The notes under the pieces were generated by a model that was not told where the DNA came from, did no database searches, and worked only from the letters and a program-made list of their open reading frames with translations. The translations under genes were made by a program, and so were the position numbers. Below are positions 34,855 to 45,916 of a stretch of 64,000 nucleotides of DNA, in pieces. Positions within the stretch are counted from its first letter, which is position 1, and every line of letters starts with the position of its first letter. The stretch comes from Amia ocellicauda (Eukaryota; Chordata; Actinopteri; Amiiformes; Amiidae), in NCBI RefSeq assembly GCF_036373705.1, contig NC_089863.1, positions 29,906,227-29,970,226 on the forward strand, written 5' to 3'.

Positions 34855-37807
34855 ATGTCTGCCTCTGTCATCACTGAAGGAGACATGGTGATCATCACCC
34901 AGGTGTACCCACAGGCTCAGGGCAGCATGCCCTCCAGTGCTCCCCTAGCCCAGTCAGGGCTGCCCCATGGCTACACCTCACCAGGGTCTGCAGCTTGGAA
35001 GCACTTTGTAAAAGGAGAGCCCACAGCCCTGGGGGTGAGTTTGGAGAATATTCTACATGCTTACTGTACACAACCCTGGTTACCTGAAGAAGATTATGCT
35101 ACTTAAAGGGATAGGAGGCTCAAGCCATCATACAGGCAGCCCCTTCCTGTTTCCGGCTTGTATGCATTATTCATTTGATTTTAACCCTTTGTCTGTGCGC
35201 TCTGTCCTCTCTCTGCATGATCAGGTTGTCCAGATCATGATTGGAATGTTTAATGTCGGCTCTGGAGTTCTTGTGGAAAGAGAAATGGACAGCATAGGGT
35301 TTTACATCGGGCTCCCATTTTGGCCATCACTGATAGTAAATGCCAATTTTATCAATTCAAAATGAAATGGGTTACAGCAGTACACTGTCTCTATTAGATC
35401 TTGAAATACTCTTTTGGTTCCTTTTATGGCTGATCAAACAACAGCAGATCAGATCGCCTTTTTAAAATGACTTTTATCAGCAATACACTTGGGCAGCTTG
35501 TCACTCTCAATGCGATTACAGACACACACCTGACTGTACACACATTGCACATGTATTACACCACTCAATATACTTAAAGCAGCTCCACAGATCAATTACA
35601 TGCCAAAGCATCCAACCCACCCAAGCCATCGATTTCACATTCCACACTATGATGAAGGTTGAACATGAAGTAAAACCTTGTGATGTGGTAGATATTTGTT
35701 TTTTCTCTCTAGTACATCGTCTCGGGGGCTCTGAGTATTGCAGGGGAGAAGCGGAAGAAGACTGCTTGTCTGGTGAGTACAGACTGGCCTGAGATTTTAC
35801 TAAACCTCCACCACTATGGCCAGCGGAGTGAATTGGCCGAGCAGCAGAGCAGATCCAAGAGAAGTAAGAACAGTAGCTCTGGTGTCTCATTCATTTATTG
35901 ATTGATTTTCATTTTTTTGCAGATCAGAGCAGCCCTGACCATGAATATCTTGAGTGCGGTGGCATCGCCTATCGCAATGTTTATTTTCTCAGTGGAAATT
36001 ATTATGGGTTCTCATCATCATTATAGGGTAATTGTTTCATATTTCTCTTGCTGTCTAGTCAGGGAGCCTTTCATTCCCTAAACTGTTTAAGAGAAGTGTT
36101 CAGCAGGCACAGTGGAGAGGCGTTCTGTTTTATGCCTGGATGCTCACGACTTTGTGTCAGTGCTGTAGTCTGTCCTGTTTCGATGTCGATGGTCATTTAT
36201 TGAAGGCATTTCCAAGCCCAAGGCTGAAATGCTTTACAGTTTTTTCTAGGGGTGTATGCTCCATGCTTTCCATGTATTATCCCTCTACTCTGGTGTCCTG
36301 TCAGTGCAGTTGGGACATGCTTGGATATACCAAGTCAAAGTCCCAACCAGAGCTGGGGTGAATTCCCACAATTCCCTTGCCTCTCTGCATCAGTAACTGC
36401 AATTCAGATTAAATTCTAATTCCACACAAGTTTAGTTCATTCCATTTCTTCCACATCGGTCTAGTGTTAGTCGGGTTCCAGTGCCACCCGTACATAAATT
36501 TGGTTTCCAAATTTGTCAAGTGTAAGCTAATTGAGCAATAGTGGAAATACAGGATAAATGAGGAGGAGGTGGTAAAGGGACTAGCAGAATTAAAAACAAA
36601 CAAATCACCTGGGCCAGATGGTATATTTCTAACAGTACTTAAAGAAATGAGGGAAATTATTTTTAGGCCCCTAACTCAGATATTCCAAAAGACACTTAGA
36701 ACAGGGGATGTGCCAACTGACTGGAAGACAGCAAATGTCATACCAATCCACAAGAAAGGGGACAAAACTGAGCCAGGAAATTCCAGACCAATCAGTCTCC
36801 CCTGCATCACCTGTAAAATGTTGGAAAAAATTATTAGACAGAAAATATAGGAGCATCTTAATGAAAATCATATTCTTGGCGATAGTCAAAATGGGTTTAG
36901 ACGAGGCAGATCATGTCTTACTAATCTATTAGAATTTATTCTGCAGCTGTAGATCATGTGAAAGCATATGATATGATATACTTATATTTTCAAAAAGCTT
37001 TTGATAAGGTTCCACATCAAAGACTTATCCTCAAATTGGAATATGTAGGTATTCAGGGTAATGTAAGTAGATGGATTATGAACTGGTTGATGTATAGGAA
37101 ACAGAGGGTGTCAATTAGAGGAGTTGCTTCTAACTGGAGTGAGGTTGTTAGTGGAGTTCCACAGGGATCAGTACTAGGGCCTTTGCTTTTTCTAATCTAT
37201 ATTAATGATCTGGACTCTGGGATAGTTAGCAAACTTGTCAAATTTACTAAAATAGGTGGCTCAGCAGATACAATCTCGGCAGCACAGGCTATTCAAAGGG
37301 ACTTAGATAATATTCAGTTGTGGGCCGACACTGGTAGATGAAATTCATTGTCGACAAATCCACATAATCCACAACTCTCACATGTTCTTTTTCTGTTCTT
37401 CCTAGGGTAATGCATATACTCCATTAAAGATGGTCTTGCTGACTTTGGCATTCCTGGAGTTCTGTGTGGCCATCTCTGTCGCGGTCTTTGGGTGCAAAGC
37501 TGTGTGCATCACTGACACTGGGGTAAGAAGCACAGACTCTGTAAATAAACATAAATAAATACATCTTGTAATTATTTCATTACAATACAAATAATTTGAA
37601 ACCGCTTTTTTGACTATCAAAGGAAAAAAAACTCTCTCTCCCTCTCTCCCTCTCTCTCTGATTTCTCCTCAGCCTGTGATTGTCATCCAGTATGGGGTCA
37701 ACCCTCAGCCAGCAACACAGCCCAGCAGCGCGGCGTCCCACCATCCGGTGCCGGACAGAGAGTGGTCTGCTCTTCACAACCTCACCCCTCCACAGGACAC
37801 AGAGTGA
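34855..37807 (+). CDS. MS4A-family four-pass membrane protein
   Basis: Six coding exons, all in phase 0: 34855-35034, 35225-35335, 35713-35772, 35923-36027, 37406-37522, 37673-37807. They give 235 residues. The N-terminal 60 residues are cytosolic and Pro/Ser-rich. TM1 is VVQIMIGMFNVGSGVLV (about 61-77), TM2 runs from IGFYIGLPFW into YIVSGALSIAGEKRKK (about 83-110), TM3 is ALTMNILSAVASPIAMFIF (about 120-138), TM4 is MVLLTLAFLEFCVAISVAVF (about 161-180), then a polar tail. The VQIMIG-type TM1, the GALSIAGEK TM2 end and the CKAVC after TM4 mark the MS4A (CD20-like) family, which includes ion-flux and chemosensory receptors. Orthology to a given member cannot be set. The ATG lies 24 bases after a good acceptor (TTTTCAG). 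A CR1 LINE fragment sits in the fourth intron. In human the MS4A cluster is elsewhere (11q12), so the locus here is lineage-specific. Confidence 0.85.
36547..37362 (+). mobile_element. CR1-like LINE fragment inside MS4A intron
   Basis: The fragment matches about 48206-49000 of the near-complete element: it begins AGGATAAATGAGGAGGAGGT and covers the middle of reverse transcriptase, ending near GGTAGATGAAATTCATTG. It keeps KSPGPDGIF and GSVLGPLLFLIYINDL but has a frame change near 36850-36960 and lacks nine bases that encode the catalytic Ala-Asp-Asp, so it is dead. Both ends are truncated. Confidence 0.85.
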
Positions 37808-40800
37808 CAGAGCCATAGGCTGTCTATGGAAGGTGGGGGCGGGGGGGTTGTGAGTGAGAGACGGGACCACTGAGACATTGAAAGTACACGAGAGACACTA
37901 CCTGGATGACTCTTGTGCTTTTCTGCAGTTTCTTCTCAATGTCTGCTCATCTGAAGCTAGTTTACTGCCGTCTCTTTTAAAGCAGGTTGTGCAGCCAGGG
38001 AAAGAGAACTTTGGCACTCTTGGAAATTTGGAAAATGTCGGCTTTGGAATATCCTTTGTGTCCATGTAATGTGATGGTGTGATTTTCAACATGTTCTTCC
38101 TCATGCTGTTCTCTGTTTTGTTTTGTTTTGTTTTGCTGGTGGTTTTAACATATTTTAACAACTCTGTCTTTTATTATGTCAGAGGAAGTGACTTTTTATA
38201 TTAGTATTATGAAAGTCATTTAGCAGATGAATTTATCTAAGGTAAATGGTTGTAAAATGCACTAACATACAGTTGTCTACATATACACAACAATAGAAAG
38301 ATAAGAGCATCACTATATTAATAAAAACATAATAATTACAGTGCAGATCATGAAGGTTGACAAGAAGATCAGAATGGTCTACAGGTGCAATCCAAACTGA
38401 GGTCCTGGGAGGTTGATCAGACACTGCAGTGCTGAGGCTCATCCACACTGTGGGGCAGAGAGCGGAGAGGAGAGTCTGGGGCAGTCAGATACCCAAGGGA
38501 AGAAGTGGCTGAAAAAAGTGTCAACCAAAGGAAATCAAGAAAAGCAGATTGTGTTCAAATTCTAGGACACGGGTTGGTAACAGACTTGACCTTGACTGTA
38601 TGTCTCGATTCAAATCATGCAGTGGTTCCCATTCCTGCTCCTGGAGGATTGAACTCTTCACTGTGTCCTTGCAGCTAAAGGGTCAGTGGTTCAGAGATCC
38701 CGGTGCCCAGAACTCTACTTTCCCAAACAGTGTTCAAACCCAGACACTGACTTGCAGAGGCCTAGCCTGAGGGGGCTACCATCTCCAGTCGCACATTTAG
38801 GTGAAGTTGTAGAAATGTCGACCACCTCCCCAGCCCGCCTCATCAGAGAAAGCAAGTGAGAAACTTACTCAGCATTTTTCTGATCATCTCACAACACAAC
38901 CACCACCCCCTTTCAGAGAGTCTCACTGTGCACTGCAAAGCTACAATGACATTACTGGAATCTATAGTTCATCATTGTTATTTTTCTTACACTTGACCCC
39001 CTGGAAAAGAAATTGTCCGGCTACACTACTGCTGACCTTACAACAAACCAGCAGAGGCTAAGAGTTCCGAGATGTACTGAAATAATGGGTCTCCTTCATT
39101 GGGCGTAGTGAATACATCGCCAGTTCATCAGCCAAAGCAGTTGTCACGCACTGTAATTCAACCCTAGTTTTTCCAAGTGCCAGAAATGAAAAGATATAGC
39201 ATTGTATAGCATATTAAGAGTGAAACATCCAGAACAAATGATTAAAACATGTTTTTCTTTTTAACATTTCAATTTCTCCCAAAAATTGGAAGAAGGCAAC
39301 ACTGTTATCCTCCAGTAACAAGGATCTGATTTGTACTGTATACACTGTCCCTTCTGTGTCCTCGGTGCTGTTGGACTGTGCAGACCTCTTCTCTCCTCCC
39401 TCTTCCTGCTGTTGACTTCCAGAAGACCCCTCCAGCTGTCTTAGAGGACACTGCACATGCAGTGTAAACACACTGACCTTCGATAATGAGCAAACCCTCT
39501 CCCAGGTCTTTGACATGTCCGTTGATCAAACTGGGTTTATCACTGCTGCTCCAAGATGTGTTTGGTTTGAATCCTTAATTTGTGTTCAACTTCTTTCCTG
39601 AAAAACTACTGCAGGTGACTCAATGTTGACTTGGGAATCATTGCCATTCACAGGATGTTCCCACACATCATTCACGGACACACTGTTTGGCATGGACACA
39701 CATGTTTGGGGAGGGTGGAAGTCTGGGACATCACGTGGATGGGGGGAAGTGATAGGGATGTGCATGGCCAGCCCCTTTAAGAAAGGGCAAAAGAAAACTC
39801 CCATCCTTCTTTTTAAGAGCTGCTTAAGTTTTTTACATAAACAGAAATTTCTCACAGACAACAGTTTCTAGAAGAGTTTGCTGGGTTTGCTTTGTCTTGG
39901 TTAGCATGCGAGGTATGTTCAAAGTATCACAATGGACTTACATGGCAGCTGATGTGGAGTGGCTGAGTGTAATAATTATACAATTAAATCAATGCTGGCA
40001 TGTTCTTTCTAAGTAATTGGGAAGAAAAAAAATTGAATAATGAATTAAAAAATAATAATTGAGAAGGCCTGTCAGTGTCGGGTAACACTGATCTATTGTG
40101 CCAGTGTAACCGTGCTGATTTGATCGGCCGAGAGCTCACACATTCTGTTTTTTGCATAATCAATTAAGTTCACCTCATTAATTACTTCGAACATCACAAG
40201 ATAAAATGGATGAATACTTAACGATATAAAAAATCACCTCTATTGTCATTGTTTTATGTTTAGTGCAATGACACAATTTAGTAAAAGTAGGCCTATAGTG
40301 CCTGAATTTAATGTTTACACTACTTTTTCCATTTAAAGGCGACTTTAAAATCCAGTCCTCACTCAGATTGTCCTATTAACCGTGACATCATATAAAGAAG
40401 TATTTTAAAATGAGATTAATTAGCAACGATAAGAAATTGAGTGAAATTGAGTGAAACATTATCATATACAGTTCTCAATGGATCAGGGCCCTCCTGTCTT
40501 CAGGAGCAACTCCGTCTATATGTAACAAATCGGTTATATAGATTCAGTAGGTTGTATGCAGATACAGTCCATAGACAATTGTATTCAGCTCTTTTAGCTG
40601 TTATACTCCTTTAGAATCAAGGTCTGAAATGCTGTTTTAAAACTACATTGAGATCAATTCAGTAGTGCTTTTTTGCAGTTTCATTATAACTGGGTATGTA
40701 CTTACATACCTCTTGTGTAGGGATCTGTTTAAAAGTATGTGGTGATTTGTGTGTTTTGTAATTAGATTAAATTAGTGCTCTGTGGCTACCCTGCAAAGGG

Positions 40801-41270
40801 TGCTATACAAATAAAAATTGATTGATTGATTGATTGATTATTATTTTGTATGTCAGATGGTTGCCTGGTCTAGCCACTGGGACTGTATAGTACGTTTTGA
40901 TGTTCAGTTTAAGTATTAGATTCACAGGCTCTGATAAATCACTATAATGTCTTGGGTCTCATTATATTTAGAAATATTTGATTGTATTGTGTATATCAAT
41001 GATCTCTATAATACTAGGTGAGCTCTAATGTCCAATGTAGGTGTCCACATCCAAAACCCAGGCAGGGAAGTGATTTCACACTCGCCCATCTACTCCAATA
41101 GCCGAAGCCTTTATTTAAGACAATTTACATGGGATTCCCTGCTCAGAATACAATGTGTAGTATTTATACATAACAAGATTGTAGAGTCACAGAATGACTG
41201 AGCTACACAGTGCAACAGCAAGTGCAGTAGTGAAGTGAGAGTTATACAACGGAGGCTGTACAGTGCAACA
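37808..41270. other. Region downstream of the MS4A gene
   Basis: The first few hundred bases are the MS4A 3' untranslated region; AATAAA near 38316 is a possible end. Decayed SINE-type sequence lies at about 38210-38490 (TTTAGCAGATGAATTTATC, then CTCATCCACACTGTGGGGCA). A short L2-like tail, ATACAAATAAAAATTGATTG, sits at about 40785-40838. No further gene was found. Confidence 0.45.
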
Positions 41271-41279
41271 CTTTGTTTT

Positions 41280-41282
<3 letters not shown>

Positions 41283-41372
<90 letters not shown>
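41283..41372. repeat. (TA)n(GA)n microsatellite
   Basis: A TA run of about 24 units turns directly into a GA run of about 20 units. Confidence 0.9.
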
Positions 41373-41376
<4 letters not shown>

Positions 41377-41414
41377 CAATATAGGTACCATGTAATGAAG
41401 TAATGGGAAGTAAC

Positions 41415-41415
<1 letters not shown>

Positions 41416-41463
<48 letters not shown>

Positions 41464-41870
41464 TATTGGCAGACGCCCTTATCCAGGGCGACTTACAACA
41501 TAAGTGCAAACAAAGTGCAAAAATACAGAGAAGTACAAGGCATCAATCATTACAAATTCAACTTTAGCTAAAACATAGCAATTCAAAATAATATATTTTA
41601 CAAATTCCAATTTACAATTTACACAAGTACAGTAAGAGACTTCCTACATCCTGGACGGTGAAAGCTAAGTGCTGTCAAGATGTAGGGTTACAGACGAGGG
41701 CTACGGGAAAGGGAGCAAGGTGGAAAACAATCAAGAACGCGAGGAGCATAAAAATGCTGAAGCTTGCTATACACATAGCAAGAGATATTAACTTGTGGAA
41801 AATGTTGATACCCATCGTTTGAAACGTAGGAATCAATGGAGAGGCAGTCCAAAGTGTACACGCCATCCAA
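41416..41870 (-). mobile_element. SINE-type repeat with (ATT)n tail
   Basis: After (ATT)n at about 41416-41463 comes GGCAGACGCCCTTATCCAGG as at 32.7 kb, then a body with TTCCTACATCCTGGACGGTG and GTCAAGATGTAGGGTTACAG that recurs in decayed form at 23.65 kb. The repeat is read on the minus strand, with the (AAT)n as its 3' tail. The right border is approximate. Confidence 0.6.
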
Positions 41871-43809
41871 CCCCTCTTAACTGTTCAATGAACTGCAACC
41901 TCAACAGTTTTCTTTTGGCAAAATCACTGTCGAACAAACTCTGATAAGATCAATAAAGTTCAATGAGCAATGCTGGTGTTGATATCCTGGTAAAATGTCT
42001 TGGCATTAGAGGCAGTGACATGACATTTTAAATTGGTACAGATGGATTTCAATGTATTAATATTTTGGTCAATACTATACTATACTATACTGCTTTGGAC
42101 CTTGACATTTATTGTCCTTTCGTTTGTATTAAAACTGTAACCACTTTAAAGGATCATGACAGTACCCCTTCCTTTCAAGACTTATTTACCAGCATGTGAC
42201 CACTATGCTTCAGATCAGGGATGTAGATTCAAAGCACATCATACTTCAGTTTCCCCTCTACCTTGATCACAGTAGTACAGCAAGCCCATCCGGACAAAAA
42301 GACTCGTCTGTGTAACACGGCTGTTCTAGTTCAGTATGACCAATTGATATGTGGCACATAGCGCACTCCACTTGGCAACATTTGGTTGACACAGCCATTG
42401 CGTAGTTTGTTTCGGCAATGGTGTTTACATCCCCCACTCCATTTGGCTGAACTACGATACTTCCAAGAAACAAAAATGGCGCCAGACTGTTAGGGGATAG
42501 ATGGGTATCATTTTAACCCTTAAGAACCCAGTGTGACGTATACATCTCGAACATTTCACTCAACAAACAAAATATTATCCTTATACAGTGGGTCCCCGCA
42601 ATTCGTTGACTTGTTTTTCGTCATTTCACAGAGTTGTCGCTAATTAATATTGGAAGTTTTGTCATCAGCTTTAGTCGCGGCAAATTGGCGGGCGAGTGCA
42701 GGCGGTGGCTGATGCGTTGCATGCCAGGCAGCGTCCAGCATCACTCCTGTAAGGCTGTGGTTTACCTTCTATCTCGGGGCGTCAGTAGCGTGGAGGAATG
42801 ATTCAGGCCAGGCGAGAGAGCTTGCTTTCGGTCTGGATCAGGATGTATTAAACAGACCTTCTTGTACACAGGTTCAGCAGTAGTATTCGATCACCAATGC
42901 GATGAACAGCAGATATTATAGACTAATGCAATTACAGTATGAAAATAATCACACTCACACTTCCATCGCCCCACAACGTTACGTGTTCTCAGGCTGTGAA
43001 CAGATCCCTTGGGATGCTATTCCCATAATATCTTATGGATATTAATTCCCTTTAATTTGTTTCGCAATTTGTGAGGTCGCAAATGATTGACTTACTCGAG
43101 TGCCTTCTAAAGTACTTGAGTGCCTTTCCCAGGTCCATTGCATGTGAGGATGTGAAGAGAGCTCTAGGGCTGGATGTGGAGAATATTGCGCATCATGCAG
43201 AATGCTATGGGGGCGGGGCCAAGACCAGGGCTGTCTCAGGAGCTGTACTGTGGCGGAGGGGTCTGAACACTGAAGCTATTGGAGAGCACAACCGGCTGGT
43301 AGGCCAAGTTACTGGAGACCAGCTCTGCTGTCTGGGGAGGGAGAGGGGAAAGTGGAGAAATGAGGGAGAAGAGAGGAGTATGACATACAGCAGTTGGTAA
43401 AGATGATTTGGTTTGTTCCTGTAAACTAAAGACAAGGTTGCCTTTTTAATTTGTTTGCACAGCCACTCTACTGATTATATAGGCATAACTATAACTTTAC
43501 TCAATTTACTCAATAGTTCAATCAACTGGACTCCTTGTGGTTTCCACTCACACAAGGCTAAACAGATATCCCATCAATAGGTATAGTTTAATGAACACTA
43601 TGCAGTATACTACAGACTACGCCAAATTAAAGTACTTTAAATGAAAGGGGGCAAAGACATTTGACTACAACTTTATATCTTTTTCTGATGAAAGTTATTA
43701 TTTTATTTTTGTTGTTCAGATCATTAATTTGATTACTGGGATACTGGGAAACCATGTAAACTGACAAATCCAATTGACACTAAGTAGAGGGTGAAACTAT
43801 TCTTCTCAC
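41871..43809. other. Region between the two MS4A-type loci
   Basis: No gene could be supported. Short ACTAT repeats lie at 42074-42091. The open frame at 43071-43400 on the plus strand is not recognised and lacks support from splice sites. If the minus-strand MS4A-like gene is functional, its last exon should lie here, but I did not find it. Confidence 0.4.
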
Positions 43810-44969
43810 CGGGGGGAATTCTTGCACACAGTTCTGAAGCCGAAGACGGACATGGAGATGGTCAGGCTTAGCTCCAGCACAGAGAAAATGAGCAGAACCG
43901 CTTTCATTCCATTCCCCATTCTGCCAGAGAGAAAGCAATACAAAACTGAGGCTTGGCCACCACAAGTCGTTTCCTCTCTCTCTCTCGCTTTTCAGACTCG
44001 TCAGTTCCACACACATTTTCTCCTGCAGTGGAATGGCCATTATTGCTTTGTAGCACACAGTCAAACTCAGATAAACAACAGTTCCCAGTTGTGTCATATT
44101 AATACAGCAATCACTAGAGGTCCTTCTGTATGCTGACTGTATGTAGCATGTGTTTGCTTTATGGTGTGTGTGTGTGTGTGTGAGAGAGAGAGCTGTCTCA
44201 GGGGTGGGGTCACAAGGCTCCTCCCTGCTCCCTGTGTGTGATGTAACACGAGCAAAGTATAGGCGGTGAGCTGGGAAAGTCTTCTGGGCCACATTTGCTT
44301 GGTCGTATATTATTTAGTGAATCAGTAAAAGTAGAGCTCCAGAAGCTAACAAATTCTACACATGGCCAATACTTGTAAGATACTAGACACTGCTATCTTA
44401 AAGCACAAACTGACTGGTTAGCCGATCTATTTCCACTTCTTTCAGGACTGCACTCTGATCAATGATAGAAGACAAAAAAGAAATACGTCACAGAAAACAA
44501 TATTGGTGTATTAATTTTGGTCAATATTGGCATACTATTAGTATAATAATTTTCACTCCAATTATTATTGGGATTACTGGAGTTGAAATGATAACATGCT
44601 TATTTTACAGCATGGCACATAAAATAAAGTAAAGTATCTAATTAAATATGATTTCTGTGACTTGCCCCAGCTTCTGGCCAAACCCGCCTATCACTTTTCC
44701 GCAGGCACATAAACCGATTAAAGATTGATTTGGTTAATGATTTAAACAGAAGGGGAGAGAGAAAAAGAAATGTATTTAATTAAATGGGGTGTATTCTTAC
44801 CCAATAATGATTCTTGTTCTTACACTCAGTATATTCAGGATCAAATTCAGACAGCATGAACATGGCTCAAAATGTCTGGGATGAGAAAGGTCTGGGATGA
44901 ATTCAAAGCAGTAATTGACGATAGCCACCGTAGCTGTGAGTGCGCTGACTATCCCAAAGTTGTCTTGAA
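43810..44969 (-). pseudogene. MS4A-like exons for TM3 and TM4 (partial gene or remnant)
   Basis: Two minus-strand exons fit together. Exon A, 44969-44801, begins after TTCTAG and ends ATTGG|GTAAGA; it encodes VQDNFGIVSALTATVAIVNY, a Cys-containing loop (CSCCLN) and ILSVRTRIIIG. Exon B, 43920-43810, begins after GGCAG and ends CCG|GTGAGA; it encodes MGNGMKAVLLIFSVLELS and then TISMSVFGFRTVC. The GG|A codon is restored in frame. Exon B lines up with TM4 of the MS4A gene at 37.4 kb (MVLLTLAFLEFCVAISVAVFGCKAVC there), and exon A has the hydrophobic pattern and Cys loop of MS4A TM3. Exons for TM1, TM2 and both tails were not found; a CR1 element and further repeats lie upstream. It may be a divergent gene with missed exons or a remnant of a duplicated, inverted copy. 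Confidence 0.5.
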
Positions 44970-45700
44970 CTAGAAAAAATAATAAATACATAAATAAGAA
45001 CAGATATTTTTTGGTTGGGGGGACAAGAGGGGTGCCACATGCTCTTATGCCCACTAGGTGCTACCTTTCCAGTTTATTTGTATGATCATCCACTCACAGA
45101 CATGGGTCAATAAAGTAGACTGTCAAAAAGGTTTAATTTGATACATGAAAACCCATATGCACCCTGACAATTTTTGCATATTCTTTCATTCGTGAATAGA
45201 CCAGCTGTGTGACTGTTTAAGGAGTATGTGTGTTTATTAGTTACTTTAAGGGTTAAGTGTGTGACAGTAACTAATAAACACACATACTGTCCTTACTCCT
45301 TAGTACATTCTTTAACAAACGTTGGAAAATCAGGCCCTTTGTATGTTAATAAATGTACTTCTGTCATGTTGTAAATATAGCAGATGGATTATATTGTATT
45401 CCTGTTGACTTTGAGGGTCACCTTTGCAAAAGACGAACCTTCATCATCAAAATAATAATCATGACCACCATCTTTAAGATGTAAACAGAAGTATTTACAA
45501 GTTGCCACAGAGAGAGACAGGAGAGTACAGGTGAGAGGTAGCCATCTTGTTGTTTGACTAGTTTCAGAATAGTCTTAGCATTGCTCATTTTGTTTTAAGT
45601 TTGCCTTAAATTGACGTTAGTATTGTCTGTAGTTTGCCTAAATTGAAGTCAATTCAGTTCAGCTGCTGAGTTGGTGAAAGTAAACAGGTTGTAGAAGGGA
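44970..45700. other. AT-rich gap with a perfect inverted repeat
   Basis: No gene seen. A 21-base perfect inverted repeat lies at 45224-45287 (separate entry). Any upstream exon of the minus-strand MS4A-like gene would be expected here; none was convincing. Confidence 0.4.
45224..45287. repeat. Perfect 21-base inverted repeat, 22-base loop
   Basis: The left arm 45224-45244 (GTATGTGTGTTTATTAGTTA plus C) is the exact reverse complement of 45267-45287. The pairing resumes beyond a 9-base bulge with AAGGAGTA against TACTCCTT, so a hairpin of almost 30 pairs is possible. It is not part of any element I recognise. Confidence 0.8.
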
Positions 45701-45916
45701 GTTTCTGTCTAGGACTAGCAGGCATTCTGTTGCAGGAGGAGCCAGGTGGGGCCAGTTAGGTGTGAATTGGGGGTAGGTAGACAAAAACTACTTAAAGCAG
45801 CTGTTGAGAAAGAGCTGTGCTGTTTCTCACTGACAAAAGTTAGGCAGTTGACTAGCAGCAGGAACCAAGAGAAGTATAAAGAAACAAACAAAACAAAAAA
45901 AGTAACATTTAGAAGC

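Noticed and set aside
43071..43400. 109-residue plus-strand open frame
   Set aside because: No recognised motif, no promoter or splice support, and sequence resembling repeats; left as unassigned.
45421..45480. Minus-strand hydrophobic stretch (LKMVVMIIILMM) resembling an MS4A TM exon
   Set aside because: Too short, no acceptor at the right place, and low-complexity ATT/ATG repeats explain the hydrophobicity.
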